Source: an uncultured Oscillospiraceae bacterium | GTDB lineage: Bacteria > Bacillota > Clostridia > Oscillospirales > Acutalibacteraceae | Assembly (NCBI GenBank): GCA_902492895.1 | Contig: CABUNG010000008.1 | Location: 19,045-83,044 of the forward strand | DNA length: 64,000 nucleotides | Direction: 5' to 3' | Part shown: positions 34,415 to 42,876 of the stretch, piece by piece | How the letters are laid out: each line of letters begins with the position of its first letter | Numbering within the stretch: the first letter of the stretch is position 1 | The notes under the pieces: generated by a model | The model's database searches: none | What the model was told of the DNA's origin: nothing | What the model saw: the letters and a program-made list of their open reading frames with translations, nothing else | Translations under genes and position numbers: made by a program

Positions 34415-35326
34415 ATGAAGCCGAATCGACAAATCGTCCTGAAGCGGATTGGCATCCTCGCAGCTGCGGTTTTTCTGTTGTTTTTGTTGGCCTGCGTTGG
34501 AATACATGGGATATATTTCAGTCCATATCGTGATCCTATACAAACGAAATCGACGTTTATATGCATTAATGAGCTTCTCAGTCCCTCCCTTACATATAGC
34601 GATTTAATGGATGAATCCGGGAATTTATGGAGTTTCAGCCGCTATTCACAACGCTTTTATCTGCACAAAATGTCCTATAATCGGGATGAATATGCGTTTG
34701 AAAACACTGGTACAATACGGTATTCCTTTGGTCGTGCGACGGTCTCCGACTATGAAGATACCATAAACTTAGGCCGCATCACAACAGAACAGTCTATATT
34801 TATGGGAAAAGAGGATCCGTCCAATGTCTTGGGTACCATAGACCCGGAAAAACACTATGAGGTTTGGATTCGTTTTCGAGAACCCATGTCCCTGCAATCC
34901 GTCCATGAAACATTTCCGTCCTTCATAAATAATGCCGAATCCAGGCCAAACCAGAGCGGTGTTATCTGGATCCCGATCAAATCCAGCGATCATCCGAACG
35001 ATCTCTGCATAGGGGCGCCCGGCAATCTGTCCCTCCACTATAAAAACGCTCCGGGTTCCGCCGTGCAAGATCGATATTGGATGGACGCGTATCTCCAGGA
35101 ACTGGCTTTTCGTCAATCCCTGCAATATCTGGCAGACCATTCCAATATTGCCGAAATCTTTCTGAACAGCGGATTGTATGAAGCCGGAAATACCATCGAC
35201 TTCCATGACAGGCTGGAATATGTGCAGACAAATGGAGTACAATGTCTCGGATTGGTGGTGTATGCACCAGGTCGTCTTCTGATGGAAGACCGTACACTAA
35301 CCATTGTCAAAGCATGGGAATGTTAA
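34415..35326 (+). CDS. Membrane-anchored extracellular protein, possibly sigma-regulator-like
   Basis: 303 residues: one N-terminal membrane helix (IGILAAAVFLLFLLACVG) and a large outer domain. The segment HYEVWIRFREPMSLQSVHETFP recalls the C-terminal domain of sigma-factor regulator proteins, where a beta strand is followed by a 'PMSL' loop. This is only a loose resemblance, and no ECF sigma factor is adjacent. The start with AGGAG 9 bases upstream is ATG 34415. The gene is more AT-rich than its neighbours. Function unknown. Confidence 0.65.
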   Translation: MKPNRQIVLKRIGILAAAVFLLFLLACVGIHGIYFSPYRDPIQTKSTFICINELLSPSLTYSDLMDESGNLWSFSRYSQRFYLHKMSYNRDEYAFENTGTIRYSFGRATVSDYEDTINLGRITTEQSIFMGKEDPSNVLGTIDPEKHYEVWIRFREPMSLQSVHETFPSFINNAESRPNQSGVIWIPIKSSDHPNDLCIGAPGNLSLHYKNAPGSAVQDRYWMDAYLQELAFRQSLQYLADHSNIAEIFLNSGLYEAGNTIDFHDRLEYVQTNGVQCLGLVVYAPGRLLMEDRTLTIVKAWEC

Positions 35327-35398
35327 AGGCCAGGCCATCTCTGCGGGTGGCCCGCTTACTATACACAGCTGTGCGCAAGATATCAGCATAAACATGCT

Positions 35399-35441
35399 CT
35401 ATAAACAAGCCCGGTCCTCGAAGGACCGGGCTTGTTTATAG
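35399..35441. terminator. Bidirectional terminator between convergent genes
   Basis: A 20-base-pair near-perfect inverted repeat centred on ACAAGCCCGGTCC/GGACCGGGCTTGT with a 3-base loop and AT-rich outer stem. It ends the 34415 gene (plus) and the zinc-ribbon operon (minus). Confidence 0.88.
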
Positions 35442-35462
35442 CAATGAGATATTTATGGGCTT

Positions 35463-35997
35463 TTAATTCCGAAGGATCCCAACAAAAAGCAACGCGAATC
35501 CCGCGACGATGAATGAGGCAATCATGGAATACAGGCGGAAATAGTACGCCGGTACCGGGTTCCCCCCGATCATCCAGATACATCCACCAGATCTCGTAAT
35601 AGGATTCCGGTTTGTAGATATCCCACCCTGCCGCTGCAAAGCAGGCCACCGCCCCCACGCCCCACCATCCGGCAAAAAAGATGGAGGCGCCTATGGAAAA
35701 CAGGATCAGCAGCACGCAGACTCCGAGAATCGCCGGGCGCAGCCGTTCAAACAAACGCCGGCGCTGTTCCCGCTTCTCGAGTTCAGCAGCAAACGGCTCG
35801 ATTTTCTGCTCAATCATCCGGTTTTCGCTGACCGGCTCCACTCCGGAAAGGGAGACCAGGCATTCCCGACATACAGCCGCGCGGCTGGAGTTGGCCAAGC
35901 CGCAGTTCGGGCAGCATTTCACCCACTCATCTATCGGCGCATCGGACGGATGCTCTGCCGGCACGGCGGGGTCGTTCGTTGTCGTCTGTTCTTGCAT
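35463..35997 (-). CDS. Zinc-ribbon membrane protein, frameshifted at a G6 run
   Basis: The N-terminus holds a zinc ribbon (CCPNCG...CRECL, residues 28-47), a charged helix, and two membrane segments (ILGVCVLLILFSIGASIFFA and WWGVGAVACFAAAGW). At the G6 run (35562-35567) the frame changes. Continuing in the original frame, the ORF runs through the downstream terminator to 35383 with an unlikely tail (NKPGPSRTGLVYRACLC). Shifting by one base gives VPAYYFRLYSMIASFIVAGF and then LLFVGILRN, a natural third membrane helix and stop at 35463. A run of five G would restore it. Sequencing error, slippage or mutation cannot be told apart. It is the last gene of the DUF975/flotillin operon. Confidence 0.65.
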
Positions 35998-36015
35998 TCC
36001 TACACACCCCGTCTG

Positions 36016-36786
36016 TCAGCCGAAAGTGGGATACGGCGCACCTTGAGGGGGTATGGGCGGCGGCAACTGGCCGAAATCGTCCCAAGTCAGTTTGCCGCTG
36101 CGAATGGCGGTATCCTTAAGGGAATCGTAGATACCCGCGTGGGCGGTGGCCTGGTAGGGATTCACATACAGAATACCCAGAATGCCGCAGGTAAGCGTCG
36201 TCAAAAGCGCCCAGCCGATGTAGCTGAGTTCAAAGACGAACAAATCCAATTTGGCGCCATTCGTCATGATCTCGCTCATTTTCAGAGCTCTGGACGGCGA
36301 CAGATTGGGGTTTTCGCACAGGATATAGCCCGTCATGCTGTACGCCAGCCCTTTTACCACGCCCATAATGCCGCAGGTAATCAAGCCCCAGAGAAAAATA
36401 TACAGGTCGCGCAGAAACGTCGTTTTGACAGCCGGAAGATAGAAACGGAAACCGCAGAAAAATTCACCAACCGGCGGATTTTCGCCCCGGCTGTACCGCA
36501 GGCACCAGCCGTTGACCCCCACCTGAACCACGCTGGCAAACAGGATGGAATAGAGAATACCCGCTACGGCGATGATCAGAAACACCCCGGTAAACATCAG
36601 CAAGAAACGCTGGGGGATATCGAGTGCTCCAGCGTCGCTGGACCTCTGGAGATTGAACTGGAACGTCAAAAGCGAACTGGATGAGCCGCCAAGCAATCCG
36701 GCCAAAAACAAGACCAGAATGGCGTTTCCGCTTCCCGCACGCAGGCGGGCTTTGGCACGCTCTTTGAGATAGGGTCTGTCAAACAT
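36016..36786 (-). CDS. DUF975 family membrane protein
   Basis: 256 residues with about six membrane helices and the DUF975 hallmark near the C-terminus (SRALKMSEIMTNGAKLDLFV, then WALLTTLTCGILGILYVNPY). Many members also begin with a short RAKARL-type helix as here. Function unknown; DUF975 proteins are membrane proteins common in Firmicutes. AGGAGG precedes the ATG. The proline-rich end PPPIPPQGAPYP is typical of the family's tail. Confidence 0.88.
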   Translation of the reverse strand: MFDRPYLKERAKARLRAGSGNAILVLFLAGLLGGSSSSLLTFQFNLQRSSDAGALDIPQRFLLMFTGVFLIIAVAGILYSILFASVVQVGVNGWCLRYSRGENPPVGEFFCGFRFYLPAVKTTFLRDLYIFLWGLITCGIMGVVKGLAYSMTGYILCENPNLSPSRALKMSEIMTNGAKLDLFVFELSYIGWALLTTLTCGILGILYVNPYQATAHAGIYDSLKDTAIRSGKLTWDDFGQLPPPIPPQGAPYPTFG

Positions 36787-36819
36787 GCGGTAATGCCTCC
36801 TCTGAGATTAAGATATGGA

Positions 36820-36852
36820 ACGGGCGGGGCATCCCCTCCAGGCCCCGCCCGT
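36820..36852 (-). other. GC-rich hairpin between flotillin and DUF975 genes
   Basis: ACGGGCGGGGC pairs with GCCCCGCCCGT around an 11-base loop. No T run follows, so it may set different mRNA levels for upstream and downstream genes rather than terminate. Confidence 0.4.
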
Positions 36853-36862
36853 ATCCGGAATA

Positions 36863-38272
36863 TTACTCTGCGGGTTTTGTCTCCGGTTCCTCAGCTTCCT
36901 TGCCCAGGAATTCCGGGATTTTCATACCGGCCATTTTGAAGGTTTCGCTCAGGGGCGGAATCGACTTCATCATGCCAGAGAGAAAATTCGCCGTGGTGGA
37001 CGACCCGTTTTGTCCGTTCATGCTGTCCCAAACCGTGATCTTGTCGATGCTCAGGTTCTTGATCGCTTCCACCTGAATCTTGGTCAGCTCTTCGATCTTA
37101 TCGGTCAGCAGCAGCTGCACGGCGGAATTCGGATCGCCGCCGGCCGCCTTGACGATCTCGGCAAAGCCTTCGGCCTGTTTGGACAGGATCTCCTGAACAC
37201 CGCGGGCCTGGGCCTCCATCTTGGCAAAAATAGCGTCCGCATCGCCCTTTGCCAAACGGCGGGTCTGTTCGGCCTCGGCTTCGGCCTCCAGGACCTTCTT
37301 TTCCTTTTCGATCTGAGCCTTGACGATGACGTCGGCCTGCTGGGTGGCGAGTTCGCGGGCCGCACGGGCTTTTTCAGCCGCCTGCTCGGCAGCGTATGCT
37401 TCTTCCTTGGCTTTCGCTTCGGCCAGCTTCTCGGCCGTTACGGCGCGCCTTTGGGCTTCGGCCTCCTGCTCACGGCGGGTGGCGTCGGATTTCGCAATGT
37501 TGGCTTTGGATGTGTTTTCACCGTCCACAGCCGTAGCGTTGGCCGCCGCGACGGACACACGCTGATCGCGCACGGCGTTGGCTTCACCGATGGAGCCTTC
37601 CCGGTTGCGTTCGGCGACCGAGATACGGGCTTCGTTGATCGCTTTGGCCGCAGCTTCTTTACCGAGAGCCTCAATGTATCCGGATTCGTCGCTGATATCG
37701 GTGACGTTGACGTTGATCAGGCGAAGACCGATCTTTTTGAGCTCACTTTCCACGCAGGCTGTGACAGCCGCCAGGAATTTGTCACGGTCGGTGTTGATCT
37801 CTTCGATCTCCATGGTGGCGATGATCAGACGCATCTGACCGAATATGATATCCTTGGCGAGCTCCTGCACTTCCTGGAGCTTCAGACCCAGCAGACGCTC
37901 GGCCGCGTTCTGCATGGTGCCGGGCTCGGTCGAGATGCCGACCGTAAACCGGGCCGGGACGTCGATCCGGATATTCTGGCGGGACAGGGCGCTTTTTAGA
38001 TCCACGCTGATGGACATCGGGGTCAAATCCATATACTCGTAGGACTGCACCACCGGCCAGATGAAAGCGGCGCCGCCGTGGATGCAGCGGGCGGACCGGG
38101 CCGAACCATCCTTGTTCTGGCCGACTTTACCGTATATGACCATGACCTTGTCGGACGGGCAACGGCGGTACCGGGCGAGGCACATCAGCAACAGACTGAA
38201 TACCAGGACTACCACCACCACAACGGCGATGAGGACGGACGGCGGCAAGGCCGCGGCGAAGATCGGAACCAT
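36863..38272 (-). CDS. floT: Flotillin family protein (FloT/YuaG-like)
   Basis: 469 residues from an ATG with AGGAG 8 bases upstream. A membrane-inserted N-terminus (VLIAVVVVVVLVFSLLLMC) is followed by an SPFH domain (VMVIYGKVGQNKDG, CIHGGAAFIWPVVQ, LSRQNIRIDVPARFTVGI) and a long Ala/Glu/Lys heptad region (about 215-370). It forms scaffolds of functional membrane microdomains. The adjoining NfeD protein is its usual partner. Flotillins in Bacillus influence kinase signalling and fluidity. Confidence 0.93.
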   Translation of the reverse strand: MVPIFAAALPPSVLIAVVVVVVLVFSLLLMCLARYRRCPSDKVMVIYGKVGQNKDGSARSARCIHGGAAFIWPVVQSYEYMDLTPMSISVDLKSALSRQNIRIDVPARFTVGISTEPGTMQNAAERLLGLKLQEVQELAKDIIFGQMRLIIATMEIEEINTDRDKFLAAVTACVESELKKIGLRLINVNVTDISDESGYIEALGKEAAAKAINEARISVAERNREGSIGEANAVRDQRVSVAAANATAVDGENTSKANIAKSDATRREQEAEAQRRAVTAEKLAEAKAKEEAYAAEQAAEKARAARELATQQADVIVKAQIEKEKKVLEAEAEAEQTRRLAKGDADAIFAKMEAQARGVQEILSKQAEGFAEIVKAAGGDPNSAVQLLLTDKIEELTKIQVEAIKNLSIDKITVWDSMNGQNGSSTTANFLSGMMKSIPPLSETFKMAGMKIPEFLGKEAEEPETKPAE

Positions 38273-38322
38273 GTACAACACTCCTTTAACTTAATTTATG
38301 GCTCATGCCATTGGAAACGAAT

Positions 38323-39006
38323 TCAGGCGGTTTCCTCCTCCAGAGGAGCGACAACCAGGACATTGGCGGGGGTGATCCCCACAACGCGGACCTGCTGTCC
38401 GGTTTTGAGCCCATGCTCCATACAAACGGCCTCGAGCTCGGAAAACCGTTCCTGTACAACCAGGGTGACTTTCCCCTTCTCCCCCTTCTCCATCGGCACA
38501 TAGACCTCGGCAATTTTCCCGACGGTGTTGTTCAGGTCAAGATTGCCGCTTTGCTGCATCCGCAGGGAAAACATGATGACCACAGCCACCAGGGACATAG
38601 CGGCAAATCCCGCCACCAGAGCAATAGGCAGCGCCAGGAAAATCGTGACGTTCAGATCCAGCATGGCGATGGCGACCCAGCCGAACACGGCCAGGAACGC
38701 GACGATCCCCCGCAGAGAGAACAGGCGAAGTCCGGCGTCATGATCGGAAACAGAACCGTCATGGGCGTCGTGGTCAAAATCGTGATCCACGCCGCAGGCT
38801 CCGCTGTCGTGGATCTCCATCGGCGCATCATGGTCCAAGTCCGCGTCGAAGTCGTGGTCGAAATCGTGATCCACATCGGCGTCGCCGTCGTGCCCCAGGC
38901 CGAACAGCAGCATAATCGTCTGGATGATGAGAATGAGGGTTGCGGGAATGGCGATGACATACAGAATCTGCTCGAGCAAATCCAGCTGGTTCCACCATGC
39001 AAACAT
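38323..39006 (-). CDS. NfeD-like membrane protein with Asp/His-rich loop
   Basis: 227 residues from the ATG with GGAGG 8 bases upstream. A membrane helix (ILYVIAIPATLILIIQTIMLL) is followed by an unusual 50-residue stretch built almost entirely from Asp, His and Phe/Ala (DADVDHDFDHDFD and VDHDFDHDAHD). Two to three more helices follow, then a C-terminal NfeD OB-fold (NTVGKIAEVYVPMEKGEKGK, GQQVRVVGI). It pairs with the flotillin downstream. The acidic/His loop could bind divalent metal; this is inferred from composition only. Confidence 0.88.
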   Translation of the reverse strand: MFAWWNQLDLLEQILYVIAIPATLILIIQTIMLLFGLGHDGDADVDHDFDHDFDADLDHDAPMEIHDSGACGVDHDFDHDAHDGSVSDHDAGLRLFSLRGIVAFLAVFGWVAIAMLDLNVTIFLALPIALVAGFAAMSLVAVVIMFSLRMQQSGNLDLNNTVGKIAEVYVPMEKGEKGKVTLVVQERFSELEAVCMEHGLKTGQQVRVVGITPANVLVVAPLEEETA

Positions 39007-39073
39007 CGAAGAAGCCTCCATTCCAAAGTTGTCGACAAAGTTTGGATCCGCTTTAAGCGGAAGGGCGGACCGG

Positions 39074-39661
39074 TTACACAGACGGAAGCGGATTGTCCTC
39101 TTCCGCGACGATCGATTGGTACAGGCTGTCGGCCTCCTGCATGAGGGCCGCGGCCGCAGCGTTCAGCAGGATCATGGTCAGAGCCTTTTCCAACCTCTCT
39201 TTGGCATCCGGCACGGGCCCCTCATAGCCCTCAAGTTGCGCACCGATGAGAGCTATGAGAGACTCGCGGTCCATGGTACCTTTTTTCTGACATTGAAGAA
39301 TCGCCGAACTGACGAGAGTGTACAGCTCCGGCTCGGGGATGATATCGTCCGTCCGGTCATCGACGCAGCCGTTGATATACCGCATAAGCCGCGCGATTTG
39401 ATCAAGCTGCATGGTCGGCCGCAGCAGGTTGATCATCAGAACCCGGGCCACCTGCAGCTCTCCGTATTTTTTATTCACAGGATTGGAAACCCAGCCCCGT
39501 TTGACCCAATTCTGGATGGTCGTACCGCTCTGGCCCGTCATTTCGGACAGCTGGGACAGCGTCAGTCCCCCTCCCGATACCGCGAAAACCGGTTCCAGCA
39601 GAGCAAACCCCTTCTCCTCCCCGCCCGGCGGAATCGGCAAATTGGTGCCCGGTAATGTCAT
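39074..39661 (-). CDS. DUF1836 domain protein, putative DNA-binding
   Basis: 195 residues. The central domain has a MerR-like helix-turn-helix (LSQLSEMTGQSGTTIQNWVK then RGWVSNPVNKKYGELQVAR) and the DUF1836 block LMRYINGCVDDRTDDIIPEP. It probably binds DNA and may regulate the following membrane genes, in which it is the first gene. AGGAGG stands 8 bases before the ATG. Confidence 0.87.
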   Translation of the reverse strand: MTLPGTNLPIPPGGEEKGFALLEPVFAVSGGGLTLSQLSEMTGQSGTTIQNWVKRGWVSNPVNKKYGELQVARVLMINLLRPTMQLDQIARLMRYINGCVDDRTDDIIPEPELYTLVSSAILQCQKKGTMDRESLIALIGAQLEGYEGPVPDAKERLEKALTMILLNAAAAALMQEADSLYQSIVAEEDNPLPSV

Positions 39662-39711
39662 AGCCCGCGCCTCCTAGACTTGTCTCAAGACCTCTTTTCG
39701 AGTTCGAGTGT

Positions 39712-39740
39712 ATTATATCACATGGTCACTTGAACTTCAA
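39712..39740 (-). promoter_or_regulatory. Predicted promoter of the DUF1836-NfeD-flotillin operon
   Basis: On the minus strand TTGAAG (39735-39740) and TATAAT (39712-39717) with 17-base spacing. Confidence 0.7.
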
Positions 39741-39911
39741 CGCTTCGGTTCTGCCGAATTTTGCCAACCGGATATTTTTAGACGAGTTTATCTCTCCCGT
39801 TCTCTTTTAATCGCTTTGAATCTTCAAATATCTCGTTTTTTCATTTTATATCTCCTGCTTTTCTATTTAAGAGAGGCTTAAGATTTTTTGCCGCCGGTTT
39901 TGCGTCTTTTC

Positions 39912-39940
39912 TGGTACAATACAAGAAAATATGATACACT
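39912..39940 (+). promoter_or_regulatory. Possible extended -10 promoter of the two-component operon
   Basis: TGATACACT gives an extended -10 (TACACT at 39935-39940). The -35 TGGTAC 17 bases upstream is weak. A second extended -10, TGGTACAAT (39912-39920), overlaps that -35, so the active one is not clear. Confidence 0.4.
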
Positions 39941-39996
39941 AACCCTGCAGACCGGCTACAGGCTGTAAAAATGCGGAAAAGGTGGCGTTGCTGAAA

Positions 39997-40707
39997 ATGA
40001 ATCAGACAATTTTGGTGTGTGACGACGACCGGGAAATTGCGGCGGCCGTGGATATCTATCTGACCGCTGAGGGATATACGGTTCTGCAGGCTCATGACGG
40101 TATGGAAGCGATCGACGCAGTGGAGAAACATCCGGAAATCGAGTTGATTCTCATGGACATCATGATGCCCCGCCTTGACGGCGTGCGGGCCACGATGAAA
40201 ATTCGGGAAACCCACCATATCCCCATTATTATGTTATCCGCAAAAGGGGAAGACAATGACAAAATTTTAGGGCTGAATATCGGCGCTGACGATTATATCA
40301 CCAAGCCCTTCAATCCGATGGAGCTGATCGCCAGAGTGCGCTCCCAGCTGCGCCGTTTTCACAATTTCGGGAGTGCGGATCACGCGGCCGAAGAGAACGC
40401 CTCCCGGTTTGTCAACGGCGGACTGGAACTGGATGACGGGGCCAAACGGGTGACAGTGGACGGCCAGGAGGTTTCTCTCACGCCTGTGGAATATAAAATC
40501 GTGAAATACCTTATGGAAAACCGGGGGCTGGTGTTCTCCAGTTCTCAGATTTATGAAAACGTATGGAACGAACCCTCCTACGGCGCGGATAACATTGTGG
40601 CGGTGCATATCCGCCACATCCGTGAAAAGATCGAAATCAATCCCAAGGAGCCGCGGTATATCAAAGTGATCTGGGGCCACGGGTATAAAATGGAGAAATT
40701 GTCATAA
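39997..40707 (+). CDS. Response regulator, OmpR/PhoB family
   Basis: 236 residues from ATG 39997 (alternative GTG/TTG starts lie up to five codons upstream). Receiver: acidic pocket CDDDRE, phosphoacceptor Asp54 in LMDIMMP, Lys in TKPF. Winged-helix C-terminus: LTPVEYKIVKYLMENRG, IRHIREKIE and YIKVIWGHGYKME. It should be phosphorylated by the histidine kinase encoded 20 bases downstream. Confidence 0.94.
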   Translation: MNQTILVCDDDREIAAAVDIYLTAEGYTVLQAHDGMEAIDAVEKHPEIELILMDIMMPRLDGVRATMKIRETHHIPIIMLSAKGEDNDKILGLNIGADDYITKPFNPMELIARVRSQLRRFHNFGSADHAAEENASRFVNGGLELDDGAKRVTVDGQEVSLTPVEYKIVKYLMENRGLVFSSSQIYENVWNEPSYGADNIVAVHIRHIREKIEINPKEPRYIKVIWGHGYKMEKLS

Positions 40708-40727
40708 CACGAAAGGATGACCGCCCC

Positions 40728-42659
40728 ATGAAGCTGCGGGAGAGTCTGTTTGCCAAGCTGCTGGCCGTAGCCCTGATTCTGGTGCTGAGCGTTTTGGTGG
40801 GGTTCGGCGCCTACTTCAGTGTGAACCTGCTCACGTATAAGGAAGTCTATAAAGATTCGTATGTCGAGACGGCTGCATGCGAACAGCAGATGAAGAACAG
40901 CGCTTACGATGTCAGTGAATATTTCCGGCTGACGCTGCTGTCCCAGAAGCAGGAGCTGACTTACGAACAGCAGAACGAACTGGAATCGCTGCGGGAATCG
41001 GTTGGATTAAACGACAAGGGTAATTTTGTCTGGCAGATTCTCGACGTTACGGGAACTACGGTGCTCTCCAATATCGCGGACGACGGTGTCGCCCTGACGC
41101 AGCTGACCAACGGCCAATTCGGCCGATACAACTTCAACCTGCAGGAAACCGTGACCGAGGCCACAGGCAATTCCATCACCACCACGACCCGTTACCGGAT
41201 TCAGTATGGCCTGCGGGAGAAGCTGCCGTACAAGGATGCGTACAGCAAGTCCTCTACGGAATTTCAGTACAGCAAGCGCTGGCTGACGCCGGTGGTGATT
41301 TTATAGTGCACAGGCATCATCGCCATCCTGGTTCTCTACTGTTTTCTGGTCGCGGCCGCCGGACACAAGGCGGGAGAAGAGGGCGTTGTCCTCAATCCGT
41401 TCGACCGGATTTGGACGGAGATTCCCATCCTGCTCTTCGTCATCCTGCTTTTCATGGGCATCCTGTTCGTTTCGGAGGGTAGAAGCGGCTGGATCTTGTT
41501 TGTTATCGCCATGTTCGGCATCTGGGCGGTGACGTTCGGATTATCCCTTGTCCGCCGCGCAAAAGCGGGTATGCTGAACAAAACGAGTTTCTTTCATCTG
41601 ATCGTCAGAGGTGTCCGCGCCTTAAACCGCCACACCACCATCTTCTTCCGCACGATCTGTGTGATGGGGGCCTTTACGGTCGCGCAGCTGATCTTGTTTC
41701 TCTCTTCAAGCGGTATCGGCGTCCTCTTTCTGCTGATGATGAACATCAGCATCGGGATCGTCGGCGTCTGGACGGCCGTACAGTATGAAAAAATTCGTAA
41801 AGCGACCGAGCGGATGGCCGCAGGCGATCTGGAACAGACCATCGACGTGGGGTCGGTGCCCATCTTCTCCAAAATGGCCCGCAATCTCAACAGCACCCAG
41901 TCCGCGATTCAGATCGCCGTGCAAAAGGCGACCCGCAGCGAACGGATGAAAACCGAACTCATTACAAACGTATCCCATGACATCAAAACCCCGCTGACCT
42001 CCATTATCAGTTACGTCGGTCTGCTCAAATCCACATCCATTGCGGATCCGACGGCCCTCGAATACATTGATGTGCTGGAAAAGAAATCGAAACGTCTTGG
42101 TCAGCTGATGGCGGACCTCGTGGAAGCCTCCAAGGTGACCTCCGGAAACATTACAGTCAATCTGGAGCCCCTCAATATCAACGAACTCATCAAACAGGCC
42201 GGAGGCGAATTCGAAGCCCGTCTGGAGGAACGGCATATCCAGCTGCTGTGCCGGCTGCCCGAAGAGCCGGTTACCGTCGTGGCGGATGGACGCCATATGT
42301 GGAGGGTTCTCGATAATTTGTTCGGAAACGCGGTCAAATATGCACTGGACAATACACGTGTCTATGTGGATTTGCTGGATACCGAAAATGAAGCGCTGAT
42401 TTCCATCAAAAACATCTCCCGGGAAGCGCTCGGCATCCAGCCCGATGAGTTGATGGAGCGCTTTGTGCGCGGGGATTCCTCCCGTTACACCGAAGGCAGC
42501 GGACTCGGCCTGTCCATCGCCAAAAGCCTGATGGAACTTCAGCAGGGCACCATGAACATCCAGATCGACGGAGACCTCTTCAAGGTGGTGCTGTGCCTGC
42601 GGAAAGCCCCCACTCCCCCGCCCCCGGCCGAGCCTCCCGTCGTCATGTCGCCCGCTTGA
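40728..42659 (+). pseudogene. Sensor histidine kinase interrupted by an in-frame amber codon
   Basis: One continuous frame broken only by TAG at 41304-41306 (codon 193). Before it: a membrane helix (LLAVALILVLSVLVGFGAYF) and an outer sensor domain. The TAG falls in the second membrane helix (WLTPVVIL, stop, CTGIIAILVLYCFLV). After it: further helices, a HAMP-like linker, HisKA with His417 in NVSHDIKTPLTS, and HATPase boxes HMWRVLDNLFGNAVKYAL and GSGLGLSIAKS. No ribosome-binding site precedes the next ATG (41454). TAG is a normal stop elsewhere in the window. It is a nonsense allele or a base error; a full kinase needs the codon to be sense. Confidence 0.8.
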
Positions 42660-42673
42660 TCCGCAATCCAGTG

Positions 42674-42712
42674 AAAAACGCGATGTCCTGCCGGACACCG
42701 CGTTTTTGTTTT
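42674..42712 (+). terminator. Terminator after the histidine kinase gene
   Basis: AAAAACGCG and CGCGTTTTT with an inner TGTCC/GGACA stem and a TGCC loop, followed by GTTTT, 14 bases past the stop codon. Confidence 0.85.
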
Positions 42713-42814
42713 ATGTATCTTAAATTCCAGGCCTTTTTATTGTTTTTCATCTTCCAGCCTAAAGGCTCCAACACATCGCAATAGGCAACAAGGATGTTTT
42801 TCAAATTGGACGTC

Positions 42815-42856
42815 AAAAACCCGCAAGAACACAGGTTTACTGCGCTCTTGCGGGTT
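42815..42856 (-). terminator. Terminator after queA
   Basis: On the minus strand AACCCGCAAGA pairs with TCTTGCGGGTT and is followed by TTTTG, 20 bases after the queA stop codon. Confidence 0.85.
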
Positions 42857-42876
42857 CTCATCTCGTCTGTTTTCTC

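Noticed and set aside
35383..35462. C-terminal extension of the zinc-ribbon gene
   Set aside because: It is encoded by the terminator hairpin and arises from reading the G6 run in the wrong frame.
41304..41306. UAG as a sense codon (pyrrolysine-like or recoded)
   Set aside because: Several intact genes here end in TAG (leader peptide, amidase, rseP), and there is no sign of a recoding element after this TAG.
42643..42861. A 72-codon minus-strand frame between the kinase and queA
   Set aside because: It spans two terminator hairpins and would start inside one; no RBS.
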